The notes under the pieces: generated by a model
The model's input: the letters and a program-made list of their open reading frames with translations, nothing else
Databases searched by the model: none
What the model was told of the DNA's origin: nothing
Position numbers and translations under genes: made by a program
NCBI GenBank assembly: GCA_963925805.1
Contig: CAWUSE010000022.1
Coordinates: 62,001 to 126,000 of the forward strand
DNA length: 64,000 bases
Reading direction: 5' to 3'
Source: UBA10347 sp905182135
GTDB taxonomy: Bacteria; Actinomycetota; Acidimicrobiia; Acidimicrobiales; UBA10347
Shown: positions 25,665 to 34,743 of the stretch, piece after piece
Numbering within the stretch: position 1 is the first letter of the stretch
Layout of the letters: every line of letters begins with the position of its first letter

Positions 25665-25701
25665 TGGCTTGAGACGTGCAGGTCGTACACGTCTCAAGCC
25701 A
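25665..25701 (+). terminator. Strong hairpin between ruvB and queA, no T-run
   Basis: TGGCTTGAGACGTG (25665-25678) and CACGTCTCAAGCCA (25688-25701) are perfect complements, giving a 14-bp stem with a 9-base loop. No U-tract follows (GGGGTCGTG). It starts 15 bases after the ruvB stop and ends 40 bases before queA. I read it as a U-less terminator or an mRNA-stabilising hairpin at an operon boundary; a protein-binding palindrome is the alternative. Confidence 0.5.
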
Positions 25702-25741
25702 GGGGTCGTGATCCAACGGTGAAGCCGCCAGACTGGCGGCG

Positions 25742-26758
25742 ATGTTACGGCTAGACGAATTTGACTACGACCTGCCCGGCGAGTCGATCGCCCAAACGCC
25801 GTGTGAACCACGAGACGCTGCCCGATTGCTCGACTCGCTTGCCAGCGATGTCGGGCCGATCCATCGGCAAGTGCGTGACCTGCCGTTACTGATTGGGCCC
25901 GGCGATGTCATCGTCATCAACGACACTCGCGTGATCCCGGCTCGGCTCGCCATGCAGAAGACCACAGGGGGCGCAGCAGAAGTGATGTTGCTTGACCCGC
26001 TCGACGACGGAAGCTGGCGTGCACTTGTCCGTCCGAGTCGACGCGTCAAGCCAGGAACCACTTTGCTCGACATGGACGGCGATGACGCTCTTCGCATCGA
26101 AGACGATCTGGGTGACGGTGTTCGAGCGGTATACAGCGTCACTGCCGAGTCGGTTCTCGAGATAGCGCACCGGGTGGGCCAGGTGCCGCTGCCGCCTTAC
26201 ATCACGTCGGGATACGCAAACGCGGAGCGATACCAGACGGTCTACGCCCGGAACGAACAGTCTGTTGCCGCCCCGACAGCGGGGTTGCACTTCACGCCAG
26301 AACTAATGGAGCAATGCACCACGGCCGGAGCGCAAATACATCGGGTGGAACTCGCTGTCGGGCTTGGCACCTTCCGACCGATTCTGGTCGACGATCTCAA
26401 TGACCATGAGATGCACGCCGAGCGTTTCTCTGTACCCGCTGAGGTGCTCGAGGCGTGTGCAGCAGCCGATCGGGTGATAGCGATTGGCACCACAAGCGTC
26501 CGAGCGCTGGAGAGTGCAGCGACATTCGGTGTCGCCCAGGGCTCGACCGATTTGTTTATTAGTCCCGGCTACGAGTTCAAGGTGGTCGACGTGCTTCTTA
26601 CGAACTTCCATCAGCCAAAGTCCTCGTTGCTTGTAATGTTGTGTGCCTTCGCCGGCGAGCGGTGGCGCGATATTTACGCTGAAGCGCTTGCCGAGAATTA
26701 CCGCTTTCTTTCCTTCGGCGACGCAATGATCGTCGCCCGATCCCACGAGGCCCACTGA
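25742..26758 (+). CDS. queA: S-adenosylmethionine:tRNA ribosyltransferase-isomerase QueA
   Basis: A 338-residue enzyme that moves the ribosyl moiety of SAM onto preQ1 at tRNA position 34 to form epoxyqueuosine. Conserved parts include the N-terminus LDEFDYDLPGESIAQTPCEP, VINDTRVIPARL, VPLPPYI, AAPTAGLHFTPEL and TNFHQPKSSLLVMLCAF. Length is typical. It is followed by tgt with a one-base overlap (TGATG), so the two queuosine tRNA-modification steps are coupled. Confidence 0.95.
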   Translation: MLRLDEFDYDLPGESIAQTPCEPRDAARLLDSLASDVGPIHRQVRDLPLLIGPGDVIVINDTRVIPARLAMQKTTGGAAEVMLLDPLDDGSWRALVRPSRRVKPGTTLLDMDGDDALRIEDDLGDGVRAVYSVTAESVLEIAHRVGQVPLPPYITSGYANAERYQTVYARNEQSVAAPTAGLHFTPELMEQCTTAGAQIHRVELAVGLGTFRPILVDDLNDHEMHAERFSVPAEVLEACAAADRVIAIGTTSVRALESAATFGVAQGSTDLFISPGYEFKVVDVLLTNFHQPKSSLLVMLCAFAGERWRDIYAEALAENYRFLSFGDAMIVARSHEAH

Positions 26759-27867
26759 TGTTCAACTTCGAAGTCCTGGCGACAGACGGCGTTGCCCGCA
26801 CTGGGGTGATCACGACACCACGCGGCACTATTCAGACACCGTGTTTCATGCCAGTCGGTACGCGGGCAGCTGTGCAGACGCTGACCAGTCATGACCTGGC
26901 GGACCTGGATGCCCAGATTATTTTGGGAAATACTTATCATCTGATGTTGCGGCCTGGTGCTGACCTGGTCGAAGAGATGGGTGGGCTGCACGGGTTTATG
27001 AATTGGCCTGGCTTCGTTCTTACTGACAGCGGTGGCTACCAAATTTTCAGTCTGGAGCCGAAGGTTGATGATGAGGGCGCCCTGTTCCGCTCGACCTATG
27101 ACGGCAGTAAGCACAAACTCACGCCAGAGGGCGCCGTCGACGTACAGATCAAGCTCGGGTCAGACATCCAGATGGTCCTGGACGTGTGCCCACCGTTACC
27201 GGCTCCTGATTCGGTGATCCTTGATGCGGTGGACCAGACCCATCGTTGGGCAGTTCGAGCGCGCTCGACCTTCCTTGACCGATCCGAACTCGCCGATGGC
27301 ATGCGCGCCCAGTTCGGCATCGTGCAGGGCGGATTGGATCTGGACCTGCGGGTCAAGAGCGCGAATTTCCTCATGGACATTGGTTTCGAGGGCTACGGAA
27401 TCGGGGGTCTTTCAGTGGGGGAAAAGCGCACCGAAATGCTGGCTCCCCTTCGGGCAACGACCGATGTTTTGCCCGTCGACCAGCCTCGCTACCTGATGGG
27501 CGTGGGTGACCCGCTCAGCATTGTCGAAGGCATCGCCAATGGCGTCGACATGTTCGATTGTGTGCTGCCGACACGGCTGGCGAGACATGGAACCGTGCTG
27601 ACAACCGACGGCCGCATCAACCTGAAGAATGCCCAGTACGCACGTGACCCCGGCCCTGTTGACCCCAAGTTTTCCAAGAGTCCGCTTGCGCCCTGGTCTC
27701 GCGCGTACCTGCGCCACTTGCTGCAAGTAAAGGAGCAGGCGGCATCGCGATTGCTCACGCTACACAACATCGCGTTTCTGTTCGACCTCGTCGACCAAGC
27801 ACGCGCAGCGATTGTCAACAACACCATGGATGAGCTAGTGGAACGCGTCGCCATCAACTGGTCATGA
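26758..27867 (+). CDS. tgt: Queuine tRNA-guanine transglycosylase lacking zinc cysteines
   Basis: A 369-residue TIM-barrel enzyme that exchanges guanine 34 for preQ1 in tRNAs with GUN anticodons. The catalytic site is intact: the general acid/base Asp in LTDSGGYQIFSL, the substrate loop in GIGGLSVGE and the nucleophilic Asp in DMFDCVLPTRLARHG. The usual zinc site near the C-terminus is C-x-C-x2-C plus a His. Here the aligned segment, residues 302-317, reads DPKFSKSPLAPWSRAY, so the three Cys positions are Phe305, Lys307 and Leu310. The fourth ligand remains as His336 (LTLHN). The flanks still align without gaps, so this is replacement rather than deletion. Coupled to queA. Confidence 0.93.
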   Translation: MFNFEVLATDGVARTGVITTPRGTIQTPCFMPVGTRAAVQTLTSHDLADLDAQIILGNTYHLMLRPGADLVEEMGGLHGFMNWPGFVLTDSGGYQIFSLEPKVDDEGALFRSTYDGSKHKLTPEGAVDVQIKLGSDIQMVLDVCPPLPAPDSVILDAVDQTHRWAVRARSTFLDRSELADGMRAQFGIVQGGLDLDLRVKSANFLMDIGFEGYGIGGLSVGEKRTEMLAPLRATTDVLPVDQPRYLMGVGDPLSIVEGIANGVDMFDCVLPTRLARHGTVLTTDGRINLKNAQYARDPGPVDPKFSKSPLAPWSRAYLRHLLQVKEQAASRLLTLHNIAFLFDLVDQARAAIVNNTMDELVERVAINWS

Positions 27868-27942
27868 GTCGAGTAGCAGCCGGTAGGGCTTAAAGATCAC
27901 AGCGCGGCGTCGAAGAAGTCTGCGGCACGACTAGCCTTTGAA

Positions 27943-27960
27943 GGTCGCCAAATGGTGACC
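27943..27960 (+). terminator. Small hairpin upstream of yajC
   Basis: GGTCGCC-AAAT-GGTGACC can form a 7-bp stem (one G-U pair) with a tetraloop, 75 bases after the tgt stop and 30 before yajC. There is no T-run. It might be a weak boundary between the queuosine and protein-export genes. Confidence 0.3.
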
Positions 27961-27989
27961 GAGCCTCAGAAACCGTGGAGGGTTGGCTC

Positions 27990-28250
27990 ATGCAGTTCAT
28001 TCCGCTTGTTGTAATTATGGTTGCCATGTGGGCGCTACTCATCGTGCCCCAGCAACGACGCACAAAGGCCCATCGTGCAATGCTGACAGCACTCGATGTT
28101 GGCGACGAAGTACTGACCTCAGCGGGGTTCTACGGGACCATCGCAGAGTTTGACGGCGACACTGTGTTCTTGGCAGTGAATGATGCACTCGAAATCAAGA
28201 TCACGAAGGCATCGATCTCCGAGCGCGTCCAGTACTCCGACGCTGAGTAA
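27990..28250 (+). CDS. yajC: Preprotein translocase accessory subunit YajC
   Basis: An 86-residue single-pass membrane protein associated with SecDF. One N-terminal helix (FIPLVVIMVAMWALLIVPQQ) is followed by the family stretch RRTKAHRAMLTALDVGDEVL, TSAGFYGTIAEFDGDTVFL and EIKITKASIS. The start is ATG 27990, because GGAGGG lies seven bases before it; an earlier in-frame GTG at 27975 overlaps that ribosome-binding site. It is followed after 6 bases by secD. Confidence 0.9.
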   Translation: MQFIPLVVIMVAMWALLIVPQQRRTKAHRAMLTALDVGDEVLTSAGFYGTIAEFDGDTVFLAVNDALEIKITKASISERVQYSDAE

Positions 28251-28256
28251 TTAACG

Positions 28257-29777
28257 ATGCTGAAGAATCCGATTGGAGCGCTGCTGGGCACCCTGGTAAT
28301 AGGCATTGGTCTTCTCGTCTGGTCACTGGTCGTGGGGCAAGCGCCGCTGCTCGGTCTGGATCTACAAGGTGGCGTCGAGGTCGTGCTCGAACCTATTGAC
28401 ACGCCCGAGAATCTGGCACTGGCTACCGAAGACAATCTGAATACCGCCGTCGAGATTCTACGTAAGCGCGTCGACGCGATTGGTGTCGCTGAACCCGACA
28501 TCACGACGCAGACCGGCGGGGACAACAACTTCATCATCGTGCAGCTACCTGGCATCGAGAATCAGGACGACGCCGTTGCTCTGGTTGGTGCGACCGCGCA
28601 GTTGCAGTTCCGGCCGGTGCTGCTTGATTTGGCTGATCGCGAAAGCGTTCGAGCCATCGCCGAGCGCGGCGACTTCGGCGACGAGATTACCAACGGTGGC
28701 CCTGATGTGACCGATGTGCTCAATGGTGTCACCAGCGACCCAAGGGATACGCCTGCTAACCAGAGCGCAGTCTTCCTGACAGCGCCGCTTGAAGAAGGTG
28801 GCCCCGCGGGTGCGCCTATGCTGGTTGGTCCAACCGAGTTCACAGGTACCGCTTTGTCCGGCGCCGACGCACTGTTTCTCGGTGGCCAGTGGCAGGTCGA
28901 AGTAACGTTTAAGGATGGCCCCGAAGGTCTTGACCTGTTCAACGCGTCGGCCGCCAAGTGCTTTATCGAGAATCCCACGCTCTCCTGCCCGTTCGGGCGG
29001 CTCGCGTTTGTGCTCGATGGTGTGGTCGAATCGGCTCCCACGATTCAGGCACCAGAGTTCACGAGCCGCAACGTACAAATCACTCGTAACAATGGCTTCC
29101 CCGAAGATGAGGCGCGCCAACAAGCGTTGATCTTGGACTTCGGTGCTTTGCCACTTGCGTTCGCCGACCCGGCCGATCCTGGTGCTGGCTTGGTACGCAC
29201 GGTCTCGGCATCACTTGGGCGTGACTCGCTTGACGCTGGCCTGATCGCTGGTCTTGTCGGGCTGATCCTGGTGGCGCTGTATATGACTTGGTACTACCGC
29301 CTGCTTGGCCTCGCAGCCATGTTGAGCCTCAGCCTGTCGGCCTCGATGCTGTGGGTGGTGGTGTCGTATCTGAGTGTGAGCCGAGGACTGGCCTTGACCT
29401 TGGCGGGTGTGGTCGGCTTGATTGTGTCGATCGGCGTATCGCTCGACTCCAACGTGATCTTCTTCGAGGATCTCAAGGACGTTCACCGCCGCGGTGATTC
29501 GATGTCGTTGGCGGTCGACAAAGCGTTCCCAGGAGCATTCAGCACGGTGTTCTGGGCCAATATGGCGACACTCATCGGTGCGGTTATTCTCTACCTGCTC
29601 ACGGTCGGCAGCGTGAAAGGTTTCGCGCTCATGCTGGCTATCGCCTCGGTACTTGACCTGGTGGCCACGTACTTCTTCATGGCACCGCTTGTCCGTCTAC
29701 TCATGGACCGCTTCGGTGACAAACCACAGCTCTTTGGTGTCCGTACCGCCCGCATCGCAGAAGAGGTAACAGCATGA
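28257..29777 (+). CDS. secD: Protein translocase subunit SecD
   Basis: A 506-residue RND-type membrane protein that uses the proton gradient to complete export through SecYEG. Helix 1 lies at about 8-28. The large extracytoplasmic P1 domain follows, with LGLDLQGGVEVVLEP and ILRKRVDAIGVAEPDI. The last five helices begin near residue 325 and carry LVALYMTWYYRLLGLAAM and the conserved VGLIVSIGVSLDSNVIFFED, including the Asp thought to take part in proton transfer. Its stop overlaps the secF start as ATGA. Confidence 0.95.
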   Translation: MLKNPIGALLGTLVIGIGLLVWSLVVGQAPLLGLDLQGGVEVVLEPIDTPENLALATEDNLNTAVEILRKRVDAIGVAEPDITTQTGGDNNFIIVQLPGIENQDDAVALVGATAQLQFRPVLLDLADRESVRAIAERGDFGDEITNGGPDVTDVLNGVTSDPRDTPANQSAVFLTAPLEEGGPAGAPMLVGPTEFTGTALSGADALFLGGQWQVEVTFKDGPEGLDLFNASAAKCFIENPTLSCPFGRLAFVLDGVVESAPTIQAPEFTSRNVQITRNNGFPEDEARQQALILDFGALPLAFADPADPGAGLVRTVSASLGRDSLDAGLIAGLVGLILVALYMTWYYRLLGLAAMLSLSLSASMLWVVVSYLSVSRGLALTLAGVVGLIVSIGVSLDSNVIFFEDLKDVHRRGDSMSLAVDKAFPGAFSTVFWANMATLIGAVILYLLTVGSVKGFALMLAIASVLDLVATYFFMAPLVRLLMDRFGDKPQLFGVRTARIAEEVTA

Positions 29778-30955
29778 GTGCTGTTGGCCGGTTACTTCGC
29801 AACGAGAACCGCATCGACTTCCCATCATTGTGGAAGCGGGCTTTGACCGCCTCAGCCGTCCTTTTCGTGGTCGCTGTCGGGGCGCTCGCGTTTTTGGGTT
29901 TGAACCTTGGGATCGAGTTCGAAGGCGGTGCCTCATGGGAGGTCCGCAGCGCCGAGGTCACGTCGGAGAAATTGCAGTCATCACTGGAACCTCTTGGGTT
30001 GGGGAATGCCCGTATCCAAAACGTCGGGAGAGAAACCTGGCGAGTGCGTGCCGAGACCGAGAGCGCAGCGGCGCTCGAAGAAGTCAAGATCGCGTTGGCT
30101 GACGCTGCCGGCATCGATCAGGCTGACGTGACCGCTAGCGCCGTTGGCGCTAGTTGGGGCGACGAGGTCACGGCTAAGGCGCGAAACGCTCTGGTCGTTT
30201 TCTTCATTGTGCTGTTCATCTACATATCGCTTCGCCTGGAATGGAAGATGGCAGTCGGCGCACTCGCTGCTGTTGCCCACGATATTTTGTTGACGGTGGG
30301 TGTCTACGCGCTGTTCCAGCTCGAAGTTACATCGGCCACGGTGATTGCATTTCTCACGATCTTGGGTTACTCGTTGTACGACACGCTTGTGGTGTTCGAC
30401 AAGATCCGCGAGAACGAACGTCGGGCCACGAGCGCGACCGCAATGACCTATACCGAGGTCACATCGTTCTCTCTTAACCAGGTATTGATGCGGTCGGTCA
30501 ACACGACGGTCACGTCGGTGTTGCCGGTGCTAGCTGTGCTCGTGGTTGGTCGCTTCGTCCTTGGCGCTGTGACGCTGCAAGAGTTCGCTATTGCGTTGTT
30601 GGTAGGCCTCATCGTCGGTACGTACTCGTCACTATTCGTTGCAACACCGATCGTTGCCTGGTTGAAAGAGCGCGAGGCCACGAACGTTGAGCGCCAGATC
30701 GCCGCAACGAAACGCAAGCACGACGGCTTCGACATTGGTACAGCGCTCGCCGATGCTGACCGGTCCCGCAAGGTCCGGTCGGGCGCTCGAGGCGAAGGTC
30801 ATCGGGTTACCGGTGCTCCGAAGGGCGTTAGCAAGGGTCCTACGGTGACAGTGACGAAACGCCGCATCGAAAGCCCGGCAAAGTCCAAGTCGGAAGCCTC
30901 TGAACGGGAACCACAAGGTGAGGTCAAGCCACGGCCTCGAAAAAAGAAGCACTAA
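29774..30955 (+). CDS. secF: Protein translocase subunit SecF
   Basis: A 393-residue partner of SecD. Helix 1 is at about 25-45, followed by GLNLGIEFEGGASWEV at the start of the periplasmic domain. The five C-terminal helices include FIVLFIYISLRLEWKMAVG, TILGYSLYDTLVVFDKIREN and RSVNTTVTSVLPVLAVLVVG. The C-terminal 95 residues are a long basic, unstructured tail (ending RPRKKKH), which is common in actinobacterial SecF. Coupled to secD by a four-base overlap. Confidence 0.95.
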   Translation: MSAVGRLLRNENRIDFPSLWKRALTASAVLFVVAVGALAFLGLNLGIEFEGGASWEVRSAEVTSEKLQSSLEPLGLGNARIQNVGRETWRVRAETESAAALEEVKIALADAAGIDQADVTASAVGASWGDEVTAKARNALVVFFIVLFIYISLRLEWKMAVGALAAVAHDILLTVGVYALFQLEVTSATVIAFLTILGYSLYDTLVVFDKIRENERRATSATAMTYTEVTSFSLNQVLMRSVNTTVTSVLPVLAVLVVGRFVLGAVTLQEFAIALLVGLIVGTYSSLFVATPIVAWLKEREATNVERQIAATKRKHDGFDIGTALADADRSRKVRSGARGEGHRVTGAPKGVSKGPTVTVTKRRIESPAKSKSEASEREPQGEVKPRPRKKKH

Positions 30956-31032
30956 GCCGGCACAGATGAGGGCTACGCGTGCCCCAATCGATACTGGCGA
31001 CTGTGCGTCGGCATTGGCGATAGTGTTTGCGG

Positions 31033-31563
31033 ATGGAATGCGACGTCAGCTGGCTTCGAGAACTCGTCCGTCAAGTACCCGACTTTCCTGAGCCGGGCGT
31101 TCGGTTCGCCGACATCACACCGGTGTTGGCGAACGCCGATGCGCTGCGATGTGCAGTGGAGTTACTCGCGGACGAGTTTGTCGGCAAGGACGTTGATCTG
31201 ATCGCGGGTGTCGATGCACGGGGATTCATCTTGGGTGCGCCGGTTGCGTGTCGCCTCGGATGCGGTTTTATCCCTATACGCAAACCGTCCCGTTTGCCCT
31301 ACAAAACTCACCGAGTTGACTACACGCTCGAGTATGGCTCCGGCTCGCTTGAGATCCACCAGGATGCCGCAGCGCCGGGCCAGCGAGTCGTCGTGATCGA
31401 TGATGTATTGGCAACAGGTGGCACGGCGCTGGCATCGGCTGAGCTGATCGAGCGGACCGGTGCAACTGTGGCGTCATTTGGCTTCTTGGCATCGATCGAC
31501 GGCCTCGATGGTGCCTCATTGATAGCGAATTATGAGTCGATTGTCGCCCTTGGCGCACTGTGA
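31033..31563 (+). CDS. apt: Adenine phosphoribosyltransferase
   Basis: A 176-residue type I phosphoribosyltransferase that salvages adenine to AMP. The PRPP-binding loop is RVVVIDDVLATGGTALASAE. PDFPEPGVRFADITPVL is the adenine-binding N-terminal segment, and GVDARGFILGAPVACRLG and the flexible-loop region RKPSRLPYKTHRVDYTLEYG also fit. The start is ATG 31033; TTG 31027 is in frame two codons earlier. It sits between secF and relA, the common actinobacterial order secD-secF-apt-relA. Confidence 0.93.
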   Translation: MECDVSWLRELVRQVPDFPEPGVRFADITPVLANADALRCAVELLADEFVGKDVDLIAGVDARGFILGAPVACRLGCGFIPIRKPSRLPYKTHRVDYTLEYGSGSLEIHQDAAAPGQRVVVIDDVLATGGTALASAELIERTGATVASFGFLASIDGLDGASLIANYESIVALGAL

Positions 31564-31587
31564 ACGAATGAAGATTGGAGCAGACTG

Positions 31588-33801
31588 ATGGTCCTTGTCG
31601 AACGCGTTGAACCCTGGAACCGGGGCGTCGAATCGGTCGAGGCATCGCTTGCTGTCCTGACCTCGATTCATAAGCAGCATCATCCTGACGAAGATCCTGC
31701 GCCGATAATCCAAGCATTCAACTGGGCACACGATGCCCACGATGGGCAGATGCGCAAGTCAGGTGAGCCGTACATTCAACACCCGATCGAGGTGGCCACC
31801 ATCGTTGCCGAGCAGGGGCTCGATGCCGCTGCTATCGCTGCAGCGATCATGCATGACGCTGTGGAAGACACCGACGTAGGCCTCGGCGAAATCGAAGCGG
31901 CGTTCGGGGCTGACGTCGCTGCGATCATCGACGGTTGCACTAAGGTCGACAGGCTCGAGTTCCATTCGAAAGAACAGCAACAGGCCGCCACAGTCCGCAA
32001 GTTGCTCGTCGCTGTCGCCAAAGACATCCGCGTGCTCATCATCAAGCTGGCCGACCGCTTGCATAATATGCGCACCCTTGCGGTATTGCCTGAATGGAAG
32101 CAACAACGCACGGCCAGCGAAACGTTGCATGTGTTTGCGCCGCTTGCTCATCGACTGGGTATGGAAGAGCTGAAGACCCAACTCGAAGACTTGGCTTTCG
32201 CCGCATTGCATCCCAAGTGGTATGCCGAAATTGACCGGATGGTCGCCCAGCGGGCCCCTGAGCGCGAATTGTACCTGACCCAGTTCATGGGCGATGTCGA
32301 TGCCAGACTTGCCGAAGTCGGCATTTCGGCTGACGTATACGGGCGCAGCAAGCACCTGTGGAGCATCTACGAGAAGATGGTTGTCAAAGGACGCGAGTTC
32401 GACGACATCTATGACCTGGTCGGCGTTCGAGTGATCTGCACCTCAGTTCGCGACTGCTACGGCGCGATCGGTTCAATTCATGCCAACTGGCGGCCGGTTC
32501 AGGGGCGGTTCAAAGACTTCATAGCGATGCCTAAATTCAACTTGTATCAGTCGTTGCATACGACCGTTGTTGGCCCGCAAGGCAAGAGGGTCGAGTTCCA
32601 GGTTCGTACCGTTGAGATGGATGGCCGGGCCGAACGCGGCATGGCCGCTCACTGGGCCTACAAAGACAATCTGCCCAGTGGTGACATGGTGTGGCTCAAT
32701 CGGATTATCGGTTTGAGCGACGAGGTGTCTGACCCCAACGAATTCATGGCGAACCTTCGAACCGACCTTGAACAAGAAGAGCTCGCCGTCTTCACTCCCA
32801 AGGGAGCGATCGTGACGCTGCCTGTGGGCGCTACTCCGGTCGACTTCGCCTACGCCATTCATACCGAGATCGGCGACGCCTGCGTTGGGGCTAGCGCGAA
32901 TGGCGGCATGGTCGGCCTGGACCACCGGCTTTCAACGGGTGACGTCGTCGAGATCTTCACATCGAAACTTGGCACCGCAGCACCCAGCGAAGACTGGCTG
33001 CGTTTTGTCACTACCCCTCGTGCCCAGACCAACATTCGCAGGTGGCATACCCGAGAACGGTACGAAGACGAGATCGCTGGGGCCCGCGATGGTCTAGCTA
33101 ATCAGCTGCGCAGTAGCGGTCTGCCCGTGCACGAAGTTATGCGGTCATCGACGCTCACAGAGATCGCCGAAGAGATGGGGTACAACGACCCCGAGGCCCT
33201 CTACTTGGCAATTGCAAATGGCCATGTGAATCCGAGCGCGGTGGTGTCTCGTGCAAACACACGGTTGCGAGGCGATGCCGACACGGTCGAAGAGCGTGTC
33301 TCGACGACAGCGTTGACGCCTCGGCCAAGTAGTGGTGATCGAACCTCGGTCGGTGTACATGTTGAAGGTTTCGACGATGTTCTGGTCCGGCTGGCCAAAT
33401 GCTGTAAGCCAGTCCCGCCTGATGACATCACAGGCTTCGTAACTCGTGGCCGCGGCGTTGCCGTGCACCGCAGTGACTGCGTGAACGCCGTACCCCACGA
33501 TGCTGGAGCGCAGGAACGTGTGGCCGATGCAGAGTGGGACATCGACGGCGTGGGTTCATTTGTGGCCACGATCGAGGTGCGAGCGCTTGACCGAGTCCAC
33601 CTACTGGTCGACGTCGCCCAAGCCATGTCGGCTCAGCGAGTCAACATCATCGGTGTGGTGACTCGAACGAGAGACGATCGAGTCGCCGTCATGCAGTTCG
33701 ACTTCGAGCTCAGCGACGCCGCTCAGATCCGCACGATCTTGCAGATCGTTCGCGACATCGACGGCGTTTACGAAGCAGACCGGGTCCTGCCCGAGGGCTG
33801 A
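31588..33801 (+). CDS. relA: Bifunctional (p)ppGpp synthetase/hydrolase RelA/SpoT
   Basis: A 737-residue stringent-response enzyme. The hydrolase HD domain is intact (HPIEVATIVAEQGLDAAAIA, then IMHDAVEDTDVG), so it should degrade (p)ppGpp as well. The synthetase domain follows at about 250-350 (YGRSKHLWSIYEKMV, YDLVGVRVICTS, YQSLHTTVVGPQGKRVEFQV). Then come TGS (VFTPKGAIVTLPVGATPVDF), a zinc-finger-like region (LAKCCKPVPPDDITGFVTRG) and a C-terminal ACT domain. It is a single long-form Rel, as usual for actinobacteria. The antisense frame of the YihY-type gene overlaps its last 200 bases. Confidence 0.95.
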   Translation: MVLVERVEPWNRGVESVEASLAVLTSIHKQHHPDEDPAPIIQAFNWAHDAHDGQMRKSGEPYIQHPIEVATIVAEQGLDAAAIAAAIMHDAVEDTDVGLGEIEAAFGADVAAIIDGCTKVDRLEFHSKEQQQAATVRKLLVAVAKDIRVLIIKLADRLHNMRTLAVLPEWKQQRTASETLHVFAPLAHRLGMEELKTQLEDLAFAALHPKWYAEIDRMVAQRAPERELYLTQFMGDVDARLAEVGISADVYGRSKHLWSIYEKMVVKGREFDDIYDLVGVRVICTSVRDCYGAIGSIHANWRPVQGRFKDFIAMPKFNLYQSLHTTVVGPQGKRVEFQVRTVEMDGRAERGMAAHWAYKDNLPSGDMVWLNRIIGLSDEVSDPNEFMANLRTDLEQEELAVFTPKGAIVTLPVGATPVDFAYAIHTEIGDACVGASANGGMVGLDHRLSTGDVVEIFTSKLGTAAPSEDWLRFVTTPRAQTNIRRWHTRERYEDEIAGARDGLANQLRSSGLPVHEVMRSSTLTEIAEEMGYNDPEALYLAIANGHVNPSAVVSRANTRLRGDADTVEERVSTTALTPRPSSGDRTSVGVHVEGFDDVLVRLAKCCKPVPPDDITGFVTRGRGVAVHRSDCVNAVPHDAGAQERVADAEWDIDGVGSFVATIEVRALDRVHLLVDVAQAMSAQRVNIIGVVTRTRDDRVAVMQFDFELSDAAQIRTILQIVRDIDGVYEADRVLPEG

Positions 33802-34743
33802 GCGCTGTGTCTCACCACGATGTTCGACGTCGTACCTAGCAACGTTGACCTGTGCGCCGATCAGGATGCCGGATGTCATGACATAGAGCCAAAAGAGCAG
33901 ACCAACTGAACCGCCAAGAATGCCGAGTACATCGCTACCGAACGAGGCAAATGAGCGAGCAGCCACCCAGGAGCCTCCAAGCCAGATCGCGACGGCGACG
34001 ACAGCGCCGAGGATGTCATGACGCAGCGGTGTGCGCTGCGCCGGCGACCCGTGCAGCAACGACAGGGCAAAACCAACAAGGCCAACTGCGATGATTGGCC
34101 ACATCAGGGTCGACACGGTATCGCTCCAAGGCTGGGGTAGCCCGAACCCGGTGCGCCCGATATTGACCATAATGAGTAGGCCAACTAATGCAGGCACGGT
34201 CAGCACCGCCGCTGCAACACCGGCGATTCGGGTTGTGAAAAAGTTGCGCTTCTGGTCGCGTCCGATGATGTGATCAAGGCCACCGATCAACGAGGTGAAG
34301 ACGCGAGAGGATGCGTAAACGGAGCTCAGCAGGCCGATTGTTAGACCTCCAGCACTCGGACTGTCAAACAGTTCGTCGATTGACTCGACCGCTTGGTCGC
34401 CAATGCCAAGAATGTCTCGTACAGCGCTCGTCATGGCCTCCCTGGCATTGTCGGCGACGCTAAGACCGAAGAGGCTATCGATCCAGCCAAGAGCCGACGC
34501 CGAGACGAGTAGCAGAGGAGTGACGCTGAGGATGGCCCAGAAGCTGATTTCAGCTGCGATACCCATTACTCGGTTGCGTCTCACCAGTGTGATGGTCTTG
34601 ACAGTGGTGTCAGCAAGCCAATTGTGCTTGACGCTGTCGGGGACCAGGGCCCATACTGAGCGAGCAAGCAACAAGAGCGGCGCAATAAGACCCCGCCGAA
34701 CGCGTGTGATGACACTCATGTCGAGGCCATCACGTACGTCCAT
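33601..34743 (-). CDS. YihY/BrkB-family membrane protein (UPF0761)
   Basis: A polytopic membrane protein of the YihY/virulence factor BrkB family. Conserved parts are AAEISFWAILSVTPLLLVSA near residue 65, VYASSRVFTSLIGGLDHIIG and, near the end of the domain, VGLLFWLYVMTSGILIGAQV. About six helices are visible. The domain ends near residue 310, but no stop follows until 33601, so the last 70-80 hydrophilic residues are read antisense to the end of relA. That tail has no family similarity. Starts at 34743 and at ATG 34719 are both possible. The function of the family is not settled; it is not the RNase BN it was once called. Confidence 0.82.
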   Translation of the reverse strand: MDVRDGLDMSVITRVRRGLIAPLLLLARSVWALVPDSVKHNWLADTTVKTITLVRRNRVMGIAAEISFWAILSVTPLLLVSASALGWIDSLFGLSVADNAREAMTSAVRDILGIGDQAVESIDELFDSPSAGGLTIGLLSSVYASSRVFTSLIGGLDHIIGRDQKRNFFTTRIAGVAAAVLTVPALVGLLIMVNIGRTGFGLPQPWSDTVSTLMWPIIAVGLVGFALSLLHGSPAQRTPLRHDILGAVVAVAIWLGGSWVAARSFASFGSDVLGILGGSVGLLFWLYVMTSGILIGAQVNVARYDVEHRGETQRSALGQDPVCFVNAVDVANDLQDRADLSGVAELEVELHDGDSIVSRSSHHTDDVDSLSRHGLGDVDQ

